Shown piece after piece: positions 42,656 to 57,400 of a DNA stretch of 62,000 bases (its first letter is position 1; each line of letters opens with the position of its first letter). The stretch is from Chrysomallon squamiferum (Eukaryota > Mollusca > Gastropoda > Neomphalida > Peltospiridae). Below the pieces are notes generated by a model, which had not been told where the DNA came from, did not search any database, and was given only the letters and a program-made list of their open reading frames with translations. Made by a program: the position numbers and the translations under genes. Location of the stretch: the NCBI GenBank assembly GCA_012295275.1, contig CM022671.1, positions 36,276,683 to 36,338,682 on the forward strand, read 5' to 3'.

Positions 42656-45600
42656 TTAATCTTCTTTTTTACTCTGTAGACCGTTAAAAAAAAAAAAATA
42701 AATAAATAAATAAAAACAAAAAAAAATATTTGCTAGTCAGTAAATAAAATATATACATTTTTTTAATTAAAAAAATAGCTATTAAATTGATATATATATA
42801 TATATATATATATATGTGTATGTATATCAAAGTTCTTATTTCTGTTTGTTCACCAATCAAGATAAAAATATTTAAAAACTAAATTTTCATAAATTATTAG
42901 AAAAGGACATCATAAAAGGGCAGGTAATAATATGTAACTTGTATTTTTGTTTGTTGTTTTGATTGCATGTTTTTGTATTTGTAGTCTATGACCTGTATTG
43001 CATTTTATCACAGGAATTGTAATTTAGTGCATGGTTTATGTAGAAAGGTGTGAACTGAAAGTCAGTTTTATTTCACTCATTCTTTCTGACACATAATCAA
43101 ACAGAGATTTGATTTTTTTATGGACACTTTGTTTCATTATTTACTGAACAGAAGAAATATTAATGTACAGAATTTTATATATTTACTGGCATGAACTTTT
43201 TGATTTTTTACTGAGTAAAAAGAAGAAATAGTAATGATAAACGCTATTGTTTATTTAAAATACGTTTAAAAAATATCTGATCAGCTTTGTTCCAGATTTT
43301 ATTGTTATCTTTGTTTCTTACTCTGGTATAGATAAATGGAATATTTGAAAATAATTATTTTTTGAATGATCTCTAACACTTGGATTTTCAAAATATTGTT
43401 AGTGTTCAGAGTTTTCATTTGTATTTGACTTTATATGTTTATGTACACAAGATATACACATAATCAGAAGTTTGGTCTGTGTTTGTAAACTGGTCATGTG
43501 TTTATTTTACTTTATATCTGTGAGGTTACTTTATGCCTAACTAGACAAATAATTAAATTTATTCATGTTTTTAGACAGATCAACTATATCCTATCAGAAA
43601 TCACTGAGTACATTGATTGTAAACTTCAGTAAGATTTATAACAAGTCAAACATATCAACATATTACCATGCAAGTAGTATGTTATGCACAAAAAAAAAAG
43701 AAAAAAAAAGAAGAATTTTTGAAGTTTTTCACCTGTGATACAGTTTCATGACTGTCACTTTTCTTCATTGATACGCACAAAATATTCAAAATAATCAGAA
43801 TGTATTTTTTCTATAACTGTATTGAAAAGATTCTTCTTTTTTTTCAATAGATGAGCAGAGATGGATATATACATATATTTTAATAATTGCAAATTTATAA
43901 AAGTTTTGTTAACATTTACAGTGTTATGGATATATTTTATACAGTTAATAACTGTAATATATATTTTTTTTATTTTTTTAAATTTATATGTTGTTGTTGT
44001 TACAGGATCATCAAAGATAATGAGCACAGCCATATTGATCATGCCTGTTTTTTTAGCTGTTGTTTTTAAAAAATATTTTTTTTATTTGATTTGAAATTTA
44101 CAGCCTAGTTAAATAAACAATTTAATACCATTGTTATAAAGTGACATCAGACACATCATTTCAAGATAGACAAGACATATTGTTTTCTTCATTAACTGGT
44201 ATGTGAATCTATTACAGCCATCACAAGTCAAAAACTCTGGCTGTGGAGTGGTCTTTGTTTTGAGTGTCTATTGACACAAAGTAACAACAGACAATCAGAT
44301 AATTCAAACTATTGTGCTTCACCTTTCTCCTCAAAATCAGACCAACAGAGAATTATTTTTAAAATAATTGTTATTTGTTTATTGTCCTTTTTTAACATAT
44401 GAAGTGTTTCTAGTTCAGCTTCACTGAGAATATAAATTATTTCCTTGTGATTTGGAGAATAGATTTTCCTGATTATTATTATTATTATTAAATATGAAAT
44501 CAGGTCTAACAGATAAATAAATAAAATTTATACACATTACAGCAGAGAAACAAGACTTGGTTCACTGCACTGTTAGTAAGTTAGTTGACTAGTTAGTGGG
44601 GGGGGGTTATATCTTCTTAGATATCTCAGGAATGTGACACTGTTGATAGTGATGACTGGACCCAGCACTAGCAACATAAATGACTTTGACATGACATCTA
44701 GGTTTGCATTTTTGTAAATTGTTGTAATGTATGAATAGCATGCTTGCTTGATAATGCATAAAACATCAATTTTTTTAGTAGCAAGCATGTTTGGTTGTAG
44801 TTGTAGTTGCAGTTGTATTTTGTTTTTTTTAATTTATGAGTAGCAAGCATGTTTGGTTGTGGTTGGAGTTGTGTTTGGTGCTGTAGTAGTTGTAGTTGCT
44901 GTTGTAGTAGCTGCATGATTCAACACCCAGATTTAATGCAGTCTTCCAGTTTCTCTTGTTTTCCAGGATTCAGCGTTTAAAAAGCACCTACGTGAACAAG
45001 TGGTCATCTCTGTGACACAGTTTGTTGTCCAGCAGTGTTAGCTGCTGTCCAGTGGTTCCAGTCTTGTGTAATAGAAACAGTAGTTTGTAAAGAAGACTTC
45101 TTCAAACAAAATGGTGACAAAAATCTTAACTTTTTATGTCAAAATGTCTGGTCAGTTTGCTGTAATCATTAAGGTTTATATTTTCAACTTCATTTATATC
45201 TAAATGGTGTCTGTTATCCTGCCCATTACAACAGTTTTGTAATTTTTGATCGTGACTACATGCTGTTCTCTATCTTTATTTTTATGTTTTTTTTTTATTA
45301 TTATGAGGATTGGAATTTGTTTTGGTTTTAATAATTTTACTATTCTTGTTTGGTTTGGTTTTGTGATCTAACAACATAGTGCTAAGTTGGAGTAATAACA
45401 TTTTAATTTATGTTATCATAATGGTTGTAGTATTTACTTATTTGGGTTGATAAAGGCCTGAAGACATAACTGTCTTTGTTTTAAGTATATAATCAGAGTA
45501 GTGCTAAAAGAGTTTCTGTTGTTTTGGGTTTTTTTTCCTGCTAATTTTGATATATATATATACATATATACATAGATTTACAATTATATACTCATATCAC

Positions 45601-45702
45601 TGGCTGTGCTATTGTAATCACTGATGCTTTTAATAACAAGAAATGTGATATTTTAAAAGAATAAACAGATTGTGATTATTATCATTGTTTTGTTTTAATA
45701 AA
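42656..45702 (+). other. Probable long 3' untranslated region of the BLH-type gene
   Basis: No coding exon of either strand is recognisable. Plus-strand AATAAA signals at 45659-45664 and 45697-45702 (TTAATAAAGGCTG) would give a UTR of about 3 kb; earlier signals exist. A candidate stem-loop with CATGCTTGCT/AGCAAGCATG arms lies at about 44740-44790, and a 22-base direct repeat of its right arm region is at about 44777 and 44839. (TA)n occupies about 42790-42814. Confidence 0.4.
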
Positions 45703-48724
<3,022 letters not shown>

Positions 48725-48904
48725 TATAAATAGTCTATAGCTGACACTGTACGAGTGATATCTCGGGCTGTTCCGTTGCATCGATTACCAACCGGACCTC
48801 AAGTTCAGTTACTGGGGAAAATACAAACAACTGAATGTACAAGGGCTTTGTCGCCAGTAAAACAGTCACGTGATACCGTGTCAGTTTTCTATTTTACGTC
48901 TATA
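48725..48904 (+). promoter_or_regulatory. Upstream TATA promoter and possible alternative first exon, gelsolin gene
   Basis: TATAAATAG at 48725-48733 would place a start near 48755-48760. A donor-like TATA|GTAAGTT follows at 48904/48905, so about 150 bases could be an alternative non-coding first exon. It would carry a short upstream ORF of 12 codons (ATG near 48836). A palindromic E-box TCACGTGA lies at 48866-48873. Inferred from sequence layout only. Confidence 0.35.
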
Positions 48905-49032
48905 GTAAGTTTTATCTGCAATTAAAATCATTTGTTTGTTAAAGGACATGGTTTTTGTTAGTCATCACACCGTGATTTTGTTACTCAGTCTAGTGTGACA
49001 CTTGATGACGTATGTCCAGCTATCGTCTGCTC

Positions 49033-49096
49033 TATAAATACAGACGACATTGAACGAGCAGGTTTAAAAAAAAACAAACAAGAAAGATAAAACCAG
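49033..49096 (+). promoter_or_regulatory. TATA box and first non-coding exon, gelsolin gene
   Basis: TATAAATA at 49033-49040 predicts transcription starting near 49063-49068. The presumed exon ends AACCAG|GTAAGT at 49096, a perfect donor. It has no ATG, so it should be 5' untranslated, spliced to 51566 (acceptor TTTTACAG) just before the start codon. A CRE-like TGACGTAT lies upstream near 49005. Confidence 0.55.
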
Positions 49097-49119
49097 GTAA
49101 GTTTAATTATATTTACAAT

Positions 49120-49122
<3 letters not shown>

Positions 49123-49212
<90 letters not shown>
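49123..49212. repeat. (TC)n(TG)n microsatellite, gelsolin intron 1
   Basis: About 38 TC units then about 7 TG units, only 26 bases downstream of the presumed first-exon donor. A separate (CA)n run is at 49680-49716 in the same intron. Confidence 0.95.
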
Positions 49213-49675
49213 ATATATAAACACACATGTATATACACAAACATATATAAACATATATTAGCCAGCTACCTATTTATATAGATACCAACATTTAGAAGAA
49301 AAAATGAAAACATCTAAAGTGTTACCCAATCCAGAAATGAATATCGTACAGAATTTTATCTTATTCTTCATCCGTATTAGTCTGAGAGAAGCACTAATGT
49401 AATGAATAAGCTAGATATAAAAAATAAATAATTTAATGAGCAAATTAGATATAAAACACTAATATAATGAGGTGATCAGATACAAAAAAACATTATAGTC
49501 AGACATGTTTTGATAATGACACAGTTTTTCGTGGAACAAAGTTAATGTTGTAATCGTGTGTCTTAACTTCTAAACTAGACACATTGCAAAACACACACAA
49601 GATAGTTATTCATATAGACATAGTTTTGATTAGTTATTGCCCATAATATAGCTATGAGTTGCAGCAACCTTAGTT

Positions 49676-49717
<42 letters not shown>

Positions 49718-51145
49718 CACAACTAGATGCATTTTCTGTTGAAAATTATATCACTCATTTACACAATAAAATTTTTAAATGCGACTTTCAAATTGTGCAG
49801 ATTACTAAATAAATAAATATTATTTTTATTGAAACATGTTGTAATGTGACACGTTGTTTGCATGACCTATGACATGCATGAATGTAAAAAGTTTTTGTAA
49901 ACGATTAAATAAATTATTTATCAAATAAAATGTCATTCACGTTGCACCATCCGACTTTTTTTTTTTTTTTTCGTTAGAAAGATTGTATTAACAGTCACGA
50001 TGTAGCTCGCTTTTCTTTAGGCAACAGTTTTAACTGAAAATGTTAAATAACAAAACTGACTGTTAAGTAACTCCTAATTTGTTAGCTTGAACGATGCGTG
50101 ACTATGGAGACTGAAAAGTAACTATTGTAGTGTATTAAATTGCTGTCAAATGTATGTTATATGATCTGATTGTCACACCGCAAGGTCACATCTTTGTATT
50201 TAACAACAAAGATATCTTTTCTTCTCCAGGACAGAAAACTAAATACACATTTTCTACAATGATCGCTAAGCTATTTTTGTAAGATTAAACTGATATTATT
50301 CAGATAAACGTTGACAAAATTAACGGTTTGCCATTGTTCGTTTAAAAACAAAACAAAAAGGTTGTGGCAAAGTATAGTGTTGTAAAACTCATTGTCAAAT
50401 TAGCTGAAAACTTTGTTTAGTTTAAAGATATTAAAGATATTCTGTAAAGGCGTTATGCAGTTTACTTCAATTAAATTATTTGTTTATTAGTTGTTTGTTA
50501 TCTATTTTCGTCAAACCTTAGTGATGAGGTATAACAAGAAAACGTTCAGTTACCAAAAATATGAGCTCTTCCATATTTAGTAGTTATAACGTCACAGGCC
50601 ATCAATCTGGTGACAGAAAACAAAATACTAGACTTTGAGATACGCGTTGATGTTTTATTTTTTCAAAATGAAGGAGTAAAATGGCGCAATTAAAATGTTT
50701 TGTAACAATTTTGTTTTCATTTCATACTTTGTAATGAGAAGATGATACATCGCCCAAAACAATAAAATAACAACTTCTAAGTATAAATAAATTTCACAGA
50801 CAATATGTTCCTGCTAAGACATAGACTCATTTTTTAATATTACTTTAACTGGGAAACAAGAAACTATTTGTCCTTTAAGTGGACAATGCGAAATAAAATC
50901 AAGTATGTCTCGCTTCAGCAACGACATCCATTTTTTTTTTTTTTTTTTATCAGGTTAACAAAGAAACCTGTCTCAAGGATATTCTCCCACCCCATTAACG
51001 ATTGAAAATTTAGGTCAGAGTTCACTTAGAGGTTCACTTGATAAAGAGAACACCACTTGAGAAACTTCCTGCTCAAAGTACGAAAACAAAAGCTATTATT
51101 TACATGTCTGTGTGCAAAATACTCGGGGCTACACAATTAATGTAC

Positions 51146-51278
51146 ATCGACATGTATGTATGTATGTATGTTTGTTTGAATGTATGTATGTATATATATG
51201 TATGTATGTATGTGTGTATGTGTGTATGCATGTGTGTATATATATGTGTATGCTTGTATGTATGTATATATGTATGTA

Positions 51279-51313
<35 letters not shown>

Positions 51314-51351
51314 TAATATACATGTGTGTGTGTTTATATGTAAGTATATAT

Positions 51352-51395
<44 letters not shown>

Positions 51396-51400
51396 CACAA
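51146..51400. repeat. (GTAT)n/(TG)n/(TA)n compound array
   Basis: Interrupted GTAT tetranucleotides passing into TG and TA runs, in gelsolin intron 1. It ends about 165 bases before the 5' UTR acceptor at 51565. Tyr/Val/Cys/Met-repeat frames here are not genes. Confidence 0.9.
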
Positions 51401-51604
51401 TCACAAATTTAAAAGTGTATATAAAGGATGTGTTGGTGTTTTTAATAAAAATATATTGCGTACGTTTCAGCTGTGCGTGTATCTAGAACGAGTCAGCAAC
51501 AGCTGCTGACACCTGGCTGGGTCAACTGACTTTTATTTAACTTTCATTTATCGTTTGTTTTACAGCAGAACAGCTCCCGATCCACTGACAACCCAAACAC
51601 AGCA

Positions 51605-52137
51605 ATGACAGGTGAGACAGCGTTGTATAATAAGTGTTTTTCTTTTCAGTGTTACCAGTGCGCGTGTTTGTGTGCGTGCAGTGCATGACCTGTTTATGTG
51701 TATGTATATTTGTTATCTGTATAGTGTGTCATTATATGTGTGTGTGTGTGTGTGTTCGTTTTGGAATGTATCTATGCATGTGTTCATGTTTGTAATTATC
51801 TGTATAAATAGTATGTGTATGTATTTGTGTGATGCATGTACCTATGTGTATATACATATGTATGCTGTGTGTGTACATGTGTGTATGTGTGTATATGTGT
51901 ATATGTATGTGGGCATATACATTATATGTATGTGTATATGCGTGTATGTGTGTGTTATTTAAATAAAAATTATTTTAGAATATCCAATAAGCATCGTATG
52001 TTTTATTTATCGTGACAGATATTGTTTATGTGACAAGAATGTTAAACCAGCGATCAATACTTGTGTTGACAGTTACTTCCGACCTAGATATCGCAAAAGG
52101 TCATAGATATAAATTCAAATGTATTGAGTTTCTATAA

Positions 52138-52196
<59 letters not shown>

Positions 52197-53006
52197 CAAC
52201 AACAACAACAACAATAATAATAAGTATTATACAGAATCATCATTCCATATATTTATAAGGTTTATTTTGGTGTATATATATTTATATATTTATGTGTGTA
52301 TATGTATTTATGAATGCATATGTGTGGGTATGTGTATATATGCATAATTATATATTTATATGTATGTATGTATGTGTAAACGTATTGCTATATATGTGTG
52401 CAAATGTGTTTGTGCGTGTGTATGTATATATATAAATATATATATATGCGTAGTTATGTACTGTGTGTGTGTGTGTGTGTTTACGTTTTTGTGTGTCCAT
52501 ATTTATGCGTGTAAATGGTTGTATGTATTTACGTGTGTATGCGTTTTTATGTATGTTTTTTTTGTGTATATGTGCTTATATATTTATATATGTATCTATT
52601 AATATATGTATCTATGTATGTTTGTGTATATTTTGTATATATGTATAAGTGTGTAAATGTATGTTTGTGTGTGTGTTACATGTGTGTGTGTGTGTTATAT
52701 GTAACATTCTCTCTTCGGATTCGTATGCAGTGTAAATTCATTTTTGTTATCAGATGTTTTGTATTTTATGTCTAATGGAAGGAGAACATTAAAAAAATAT
52801 GTTGCTGAAAATCGATAGTGACATCAAATAATTTTCTCTCGTGTGTTTGCACTCTAGAAAATCTAGATATCTGACATGTAATAGTGGTTAATAAAAACAT
52901 ATCATTGTTTTATTTATTCATGACTGTCTTTTTCATTTTCTTTTTCTCCTGTTTTGATATTATTATTATTATTATTATTATTATATTATCATCATCATCA
53001 TCATCA

Positions 53007-53041
<35 letters not shown>

Positions 53042-53990
53042 TCTTCCAGGTTTAATTAAAGCAAAAGATTACGACTGGAAAGACAGTAACCTTGAACTTT
53101 TTGGTTCTGATCTTGACAGGAACGTGAAAAGTAAGTCGTAATTCCCAGGGGGATATATATATATATATATTCACATATATTAAAGTATGTAGTATGCATC
53201 AAAATAAATAGATATATAAATAAATTATTATTTATTTATTTATTTATTTATTTATATATATATATAAAAATAAATAAATAAATAAATATTTTCAGAGGAA
53301 TCAGCTGAAACGGAACCTGCCTGGAAAAATGCTGGTAAAAAACCAGGTCTTCAGATCTGGAGAATTGTGGTGAGTTGAATGTTACAAGTTTAATAAATGT
53401 TTACATTTCACACCTCTCTCGTTCTATTAGTAATTGAAGAAAACAAAAAAACTCGAAAATTGTAACATTATGAGAAAGAGGAAAATTATTAGGAAAATTG
53501 AAATCAATAAATGAATGAATAAACAAAGATGGAAAAAAAGATAGAAAAAATAAATGAAAATAAAATGAAACAAAAGAAAATTACAAAGTGTTACCAGATG
53601 ATGCTAATTTAAATTTTACAGTTAAATTCTAAGACAGTCTCTGTTTGTGTGTTTGTTTATGTGTGTGTGCATGTGTGTGTATTTGTTTTTACAGAAATTT
53701 AAAGTAACAGACTGGCCAAAAGAGGATTATGGGAAATTTTTCAACGGTGATTCATATATTGTTTTGAACGTGAGTAATAGATTAAATGTTATTTAGATTT
53801 ATATTTTTTTTTGTTTTTTGTTTATTTGTATATTTATTTATTTATTATTGTTTTTGTCGTTCTACATTATTATTATTATTATTATTACTACTATTATTAT
53901 TATTACTGTTACTACTATTATTATTATTATTACTATTATTACTATTATTATTATTATTATTACTATTATTATTATTATTACTATTATTAC

Positions 53991-54083
<93 letters not shown>

Positions 54084-54389
54084 TATATAACTGAATAGTT
54101 AATGCATTTCGGATAAACAGTTGATAAACTAAGTGACTGAGAAGTGTGATAATTTATTGATTTTTCAGTGTATTGTTTCGTAGGCTGGAATTAGAACACT
54201 AACTTTTATTGTTTCAAACACAGCTTTTCAAATACACGTGTTTCAGATAAAGATATTGATTTTGGAAACCTGAGCATGCACAAAGTATATCCAACTTCAG
54301 AAGAATTTATCATATTTATGCAATCTTTTTTATTGCCTTCGTTTATTTATTTAATTGTAGTATGTCTATTTTTATTTACTTCTTTATTG

Positions 54390-54459
<70 letters not shown>

Positions 54460-57400
54460 GTCTTATTATTATTATTATTTTAATTTTAATTTTTTTTATT
54501 ATGTTTGCTGTTAACTTTTTGTTGGTTTTTTTATTTTTTTATTTATTTTGTTGTTGTTGTTTGTTTTGAAAAAGTTCGTGTAAACAAAACTATCATTACA
54601 ACATCATACTGATTATTTTCAAAATTATTATCACACGTATATAACTAATGATTTTGTCGTTAAACAACAGATGATAATATCGGCAATGTTGCTATGGATC
54701 AGTTTTTTTCCTACCAAATACTGGAAAAAGTGTTTTTGTGATTTTTACGTGACGCTAAATAACTATTTTTAACAAGGGATTTTTGGGGGGAACGGTATAC
54801 ATATAGTTTTAAATAATTTTTGACTAGTAACTTGTAATAAACGTTAGATTTGCAATGGGTAATCTTAATTTTACTGTTGGTTGTGGGTTGGTGGGAAGTG
54901 ATCAGAATTTAGTACATTCTTATCTACGTCGTCTTCGTCGTCATAAGCAGTGTCAAAATATATGAAAGAACATCAGTGCACCTTCATTTTTTCAATACTT
55001 TACGTACCACCCCCATTATCGTCATCACAGTATGGACTGCCTCGTCTACAACAACATTTACCGCTTTGTTTGTTTACAGACGTACAAAGAAGAGGGAAAG
55101 GATCAGCTGTTGTTTGACATCCACTTCTGGATAGGAAAACACAGCACTCAGGTACATTCACTTTCTTATTTTTTCTTTTCCTTTTACTACTACTACTACT
55201 ACTACTACTACTAATAATAATAATAATAATAATAAGAAGAAGAAGAAGAAGAAGAAGAACAACAACAACAACAACAACAACAACAACTACTACAATACGG
55301 AGGAGTGATGATGAAGAAGATAACGAAAAAAAATAAAAATAAATAACTACTACTAATAATAAATAAATAAAAATTAACGTAAAAACGAAAGTGATTAGGG
55401 ATGGATGAAACATTCTATTTGAAATCGTATATACAAAGTCAGAAATATATGGGCAGAAACTAGACTCAGAATAAAATAGGTTTGAAAGAAGAAAAGACAG
55501 AAACTGAGGATTTTTATATTAAGGGTTTTTTTCGAGTGTTTTTTGTTTGTTTGGTAAATAAAATATTTCTTCATTTTCGTTATTATTATTATAAAATACA
55601 TTTCATCTTAAAAAAGAAAGAAATATGCACTTTTCAAAGTAATAAAGCGTATTTACAGTTACTTCAATAATTTTGTTTTAACAATAGTCAATGACTTTTA
55701 CGAACGTTTATTTGTTTTATTTTATTTTACATCTGTTGCGTTTGATTTATTAGTACTGTAATAAATGTACAGCATCTGCAAGGAACTAGCTCCTTGAGGA
55801 AAATAAAAATAAAATGAAATTTAATCCATTTTGTACATTTCCTCCTTTACAAATAATGAAAAATCCACCACAGTAACTAAGCCTTAGTTATTATTATTAT
55901 TAGTTTATTTATTACTTACTTTACTGATAAGTTGTGTAATTTATTGTCAATCTGTTTTAGGATGAATATGGGACAGCTGCGTACAAAACTGTTGAACTCG
56001 ACACACTTCTTGATGACGTTCCCATACAACATCGTGAAGTTCAAGGTCACGAATCAGAACTTTTCAAGAGTTACTTCCCTGCAATCACGTAAGGCCTCTC
56101 TCTCTCAACAGAATTTCGAAAATTTTATGTTTGATGTTTAAAATCATAGTGGGCGTAATTATTAGTAAAAATTTCTTATAGTTTTTCTTTTTTAAAAATA
56201 GTTTTACCTTTTACATTTTCTAATAAAAACAAAACAAAAAAACAAACAAACAACGAAAGCAATAATTATGAATAAGAAAAACAACATCATATTACCAACA
56301 TATTAATATTTTGATTAAAAAAAAGAATAATAAAAACGAAATATTTAATGATATAAATTGTACAGGAATCTGAATCTGAATTGTTTTAGCATACTGGAGG
56401 GAGGGGCTGAAAGCGGGTTCAGACACGTCAAACCGGAAGAGTATAAACCCAGACTGTTTCATTTTCATGGCGACAGGAAGCACGTTGACGTGAAAGAGGT
56501 AAATAAATTATGAAGAAAAAAAAAATGAAAGAAGAATAAAAAAAAAATTCTTCTTGTATTTTCTTGGAAAATAAGAAGTCACACACGTGAAAATTTTGAA
56601 AATTAACTTTGTTTCTGTATTTGATATTCAGTTTCTATAAAAATCTTGTATTCATTAAATATTCAGGTTCCAAGAGCTAAAAGCCGATTGGATAGAACTG
56701 ATGTGTTTATTCTGGATCTAGGTTTGAGAATAATTCAGTGGAACGGAAGTGGATCTAACAAAGATGAAAGATTCCGAGTAAGAGTTTCAGTAGCTCGTTA
56801 ATTTATTTTTTTCTATTTATTTATTTATTTATTTTATATATATAAAAAATACTTTTTTCTTTGTATTTAATTAATTATTTTATTTTCATTATTATTATTA
56901 TTTTTTATTTATTTAGTGTGTTTGTTCTTGGGGATTCACCAGTGTTAGTGTAAAGTGAAAGTTTTGTTATTTTGTGCAGTTTACATAATAATGTTTTCAA
57001 CTGGCACTGTTGTATTAAGAAATTGTTAAAAAAAAAAAAAACAATAACGTTACTTTGTTCTCTATCACTGGTATATGAGAAATGGTATATAATTTAATAT
57101 CTATTTTTGAAACGATAAAAGATGCTGGTAATTAGTGTGAGTAATCAATCTTATGGTAACCATAGCTGCACAAACATATGTAATAACTGAACTATGCAAA
57201 GCATATTTACACTATGTAATTAACTCATATCTACATACTTGGTTTGTAATGAACTCATATCATTCATATGTGATTTCTTGTTTATCATTCATAACCAATA
57301 TGATGGTTGGTTTCCACACTCACATCATCATTAGAATAGATTTAAAAATAATAAAAATAATTTTAAACATTTGCTGCAGGCGTCCCAGTACCTGATTGGT

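Noticed and set aside
43755-44094. Overlapping 60-95 residue frames on both strands in the BLH-type 3' UTR
   Set aside because: Low-complexity Ile/Lys/Phe-rich composition with no motif or splice context; expected by chance in AT-rich DNA.
51038-52775. Several 60-124 residue frames rich in Tyr, Val, Cys and Met
   Set aside because: They are TG/TA cryptic simple sequence in gelsolin introns 1 and 2. The real coding start is ATG ACA G at 51605 spliced to 53050.
53786-54098. Three overlapping long open frames of Leu, Tyr or Ile repeats
   Set aside because: They are translations of the (ATT)n array in a gelsolin intron.
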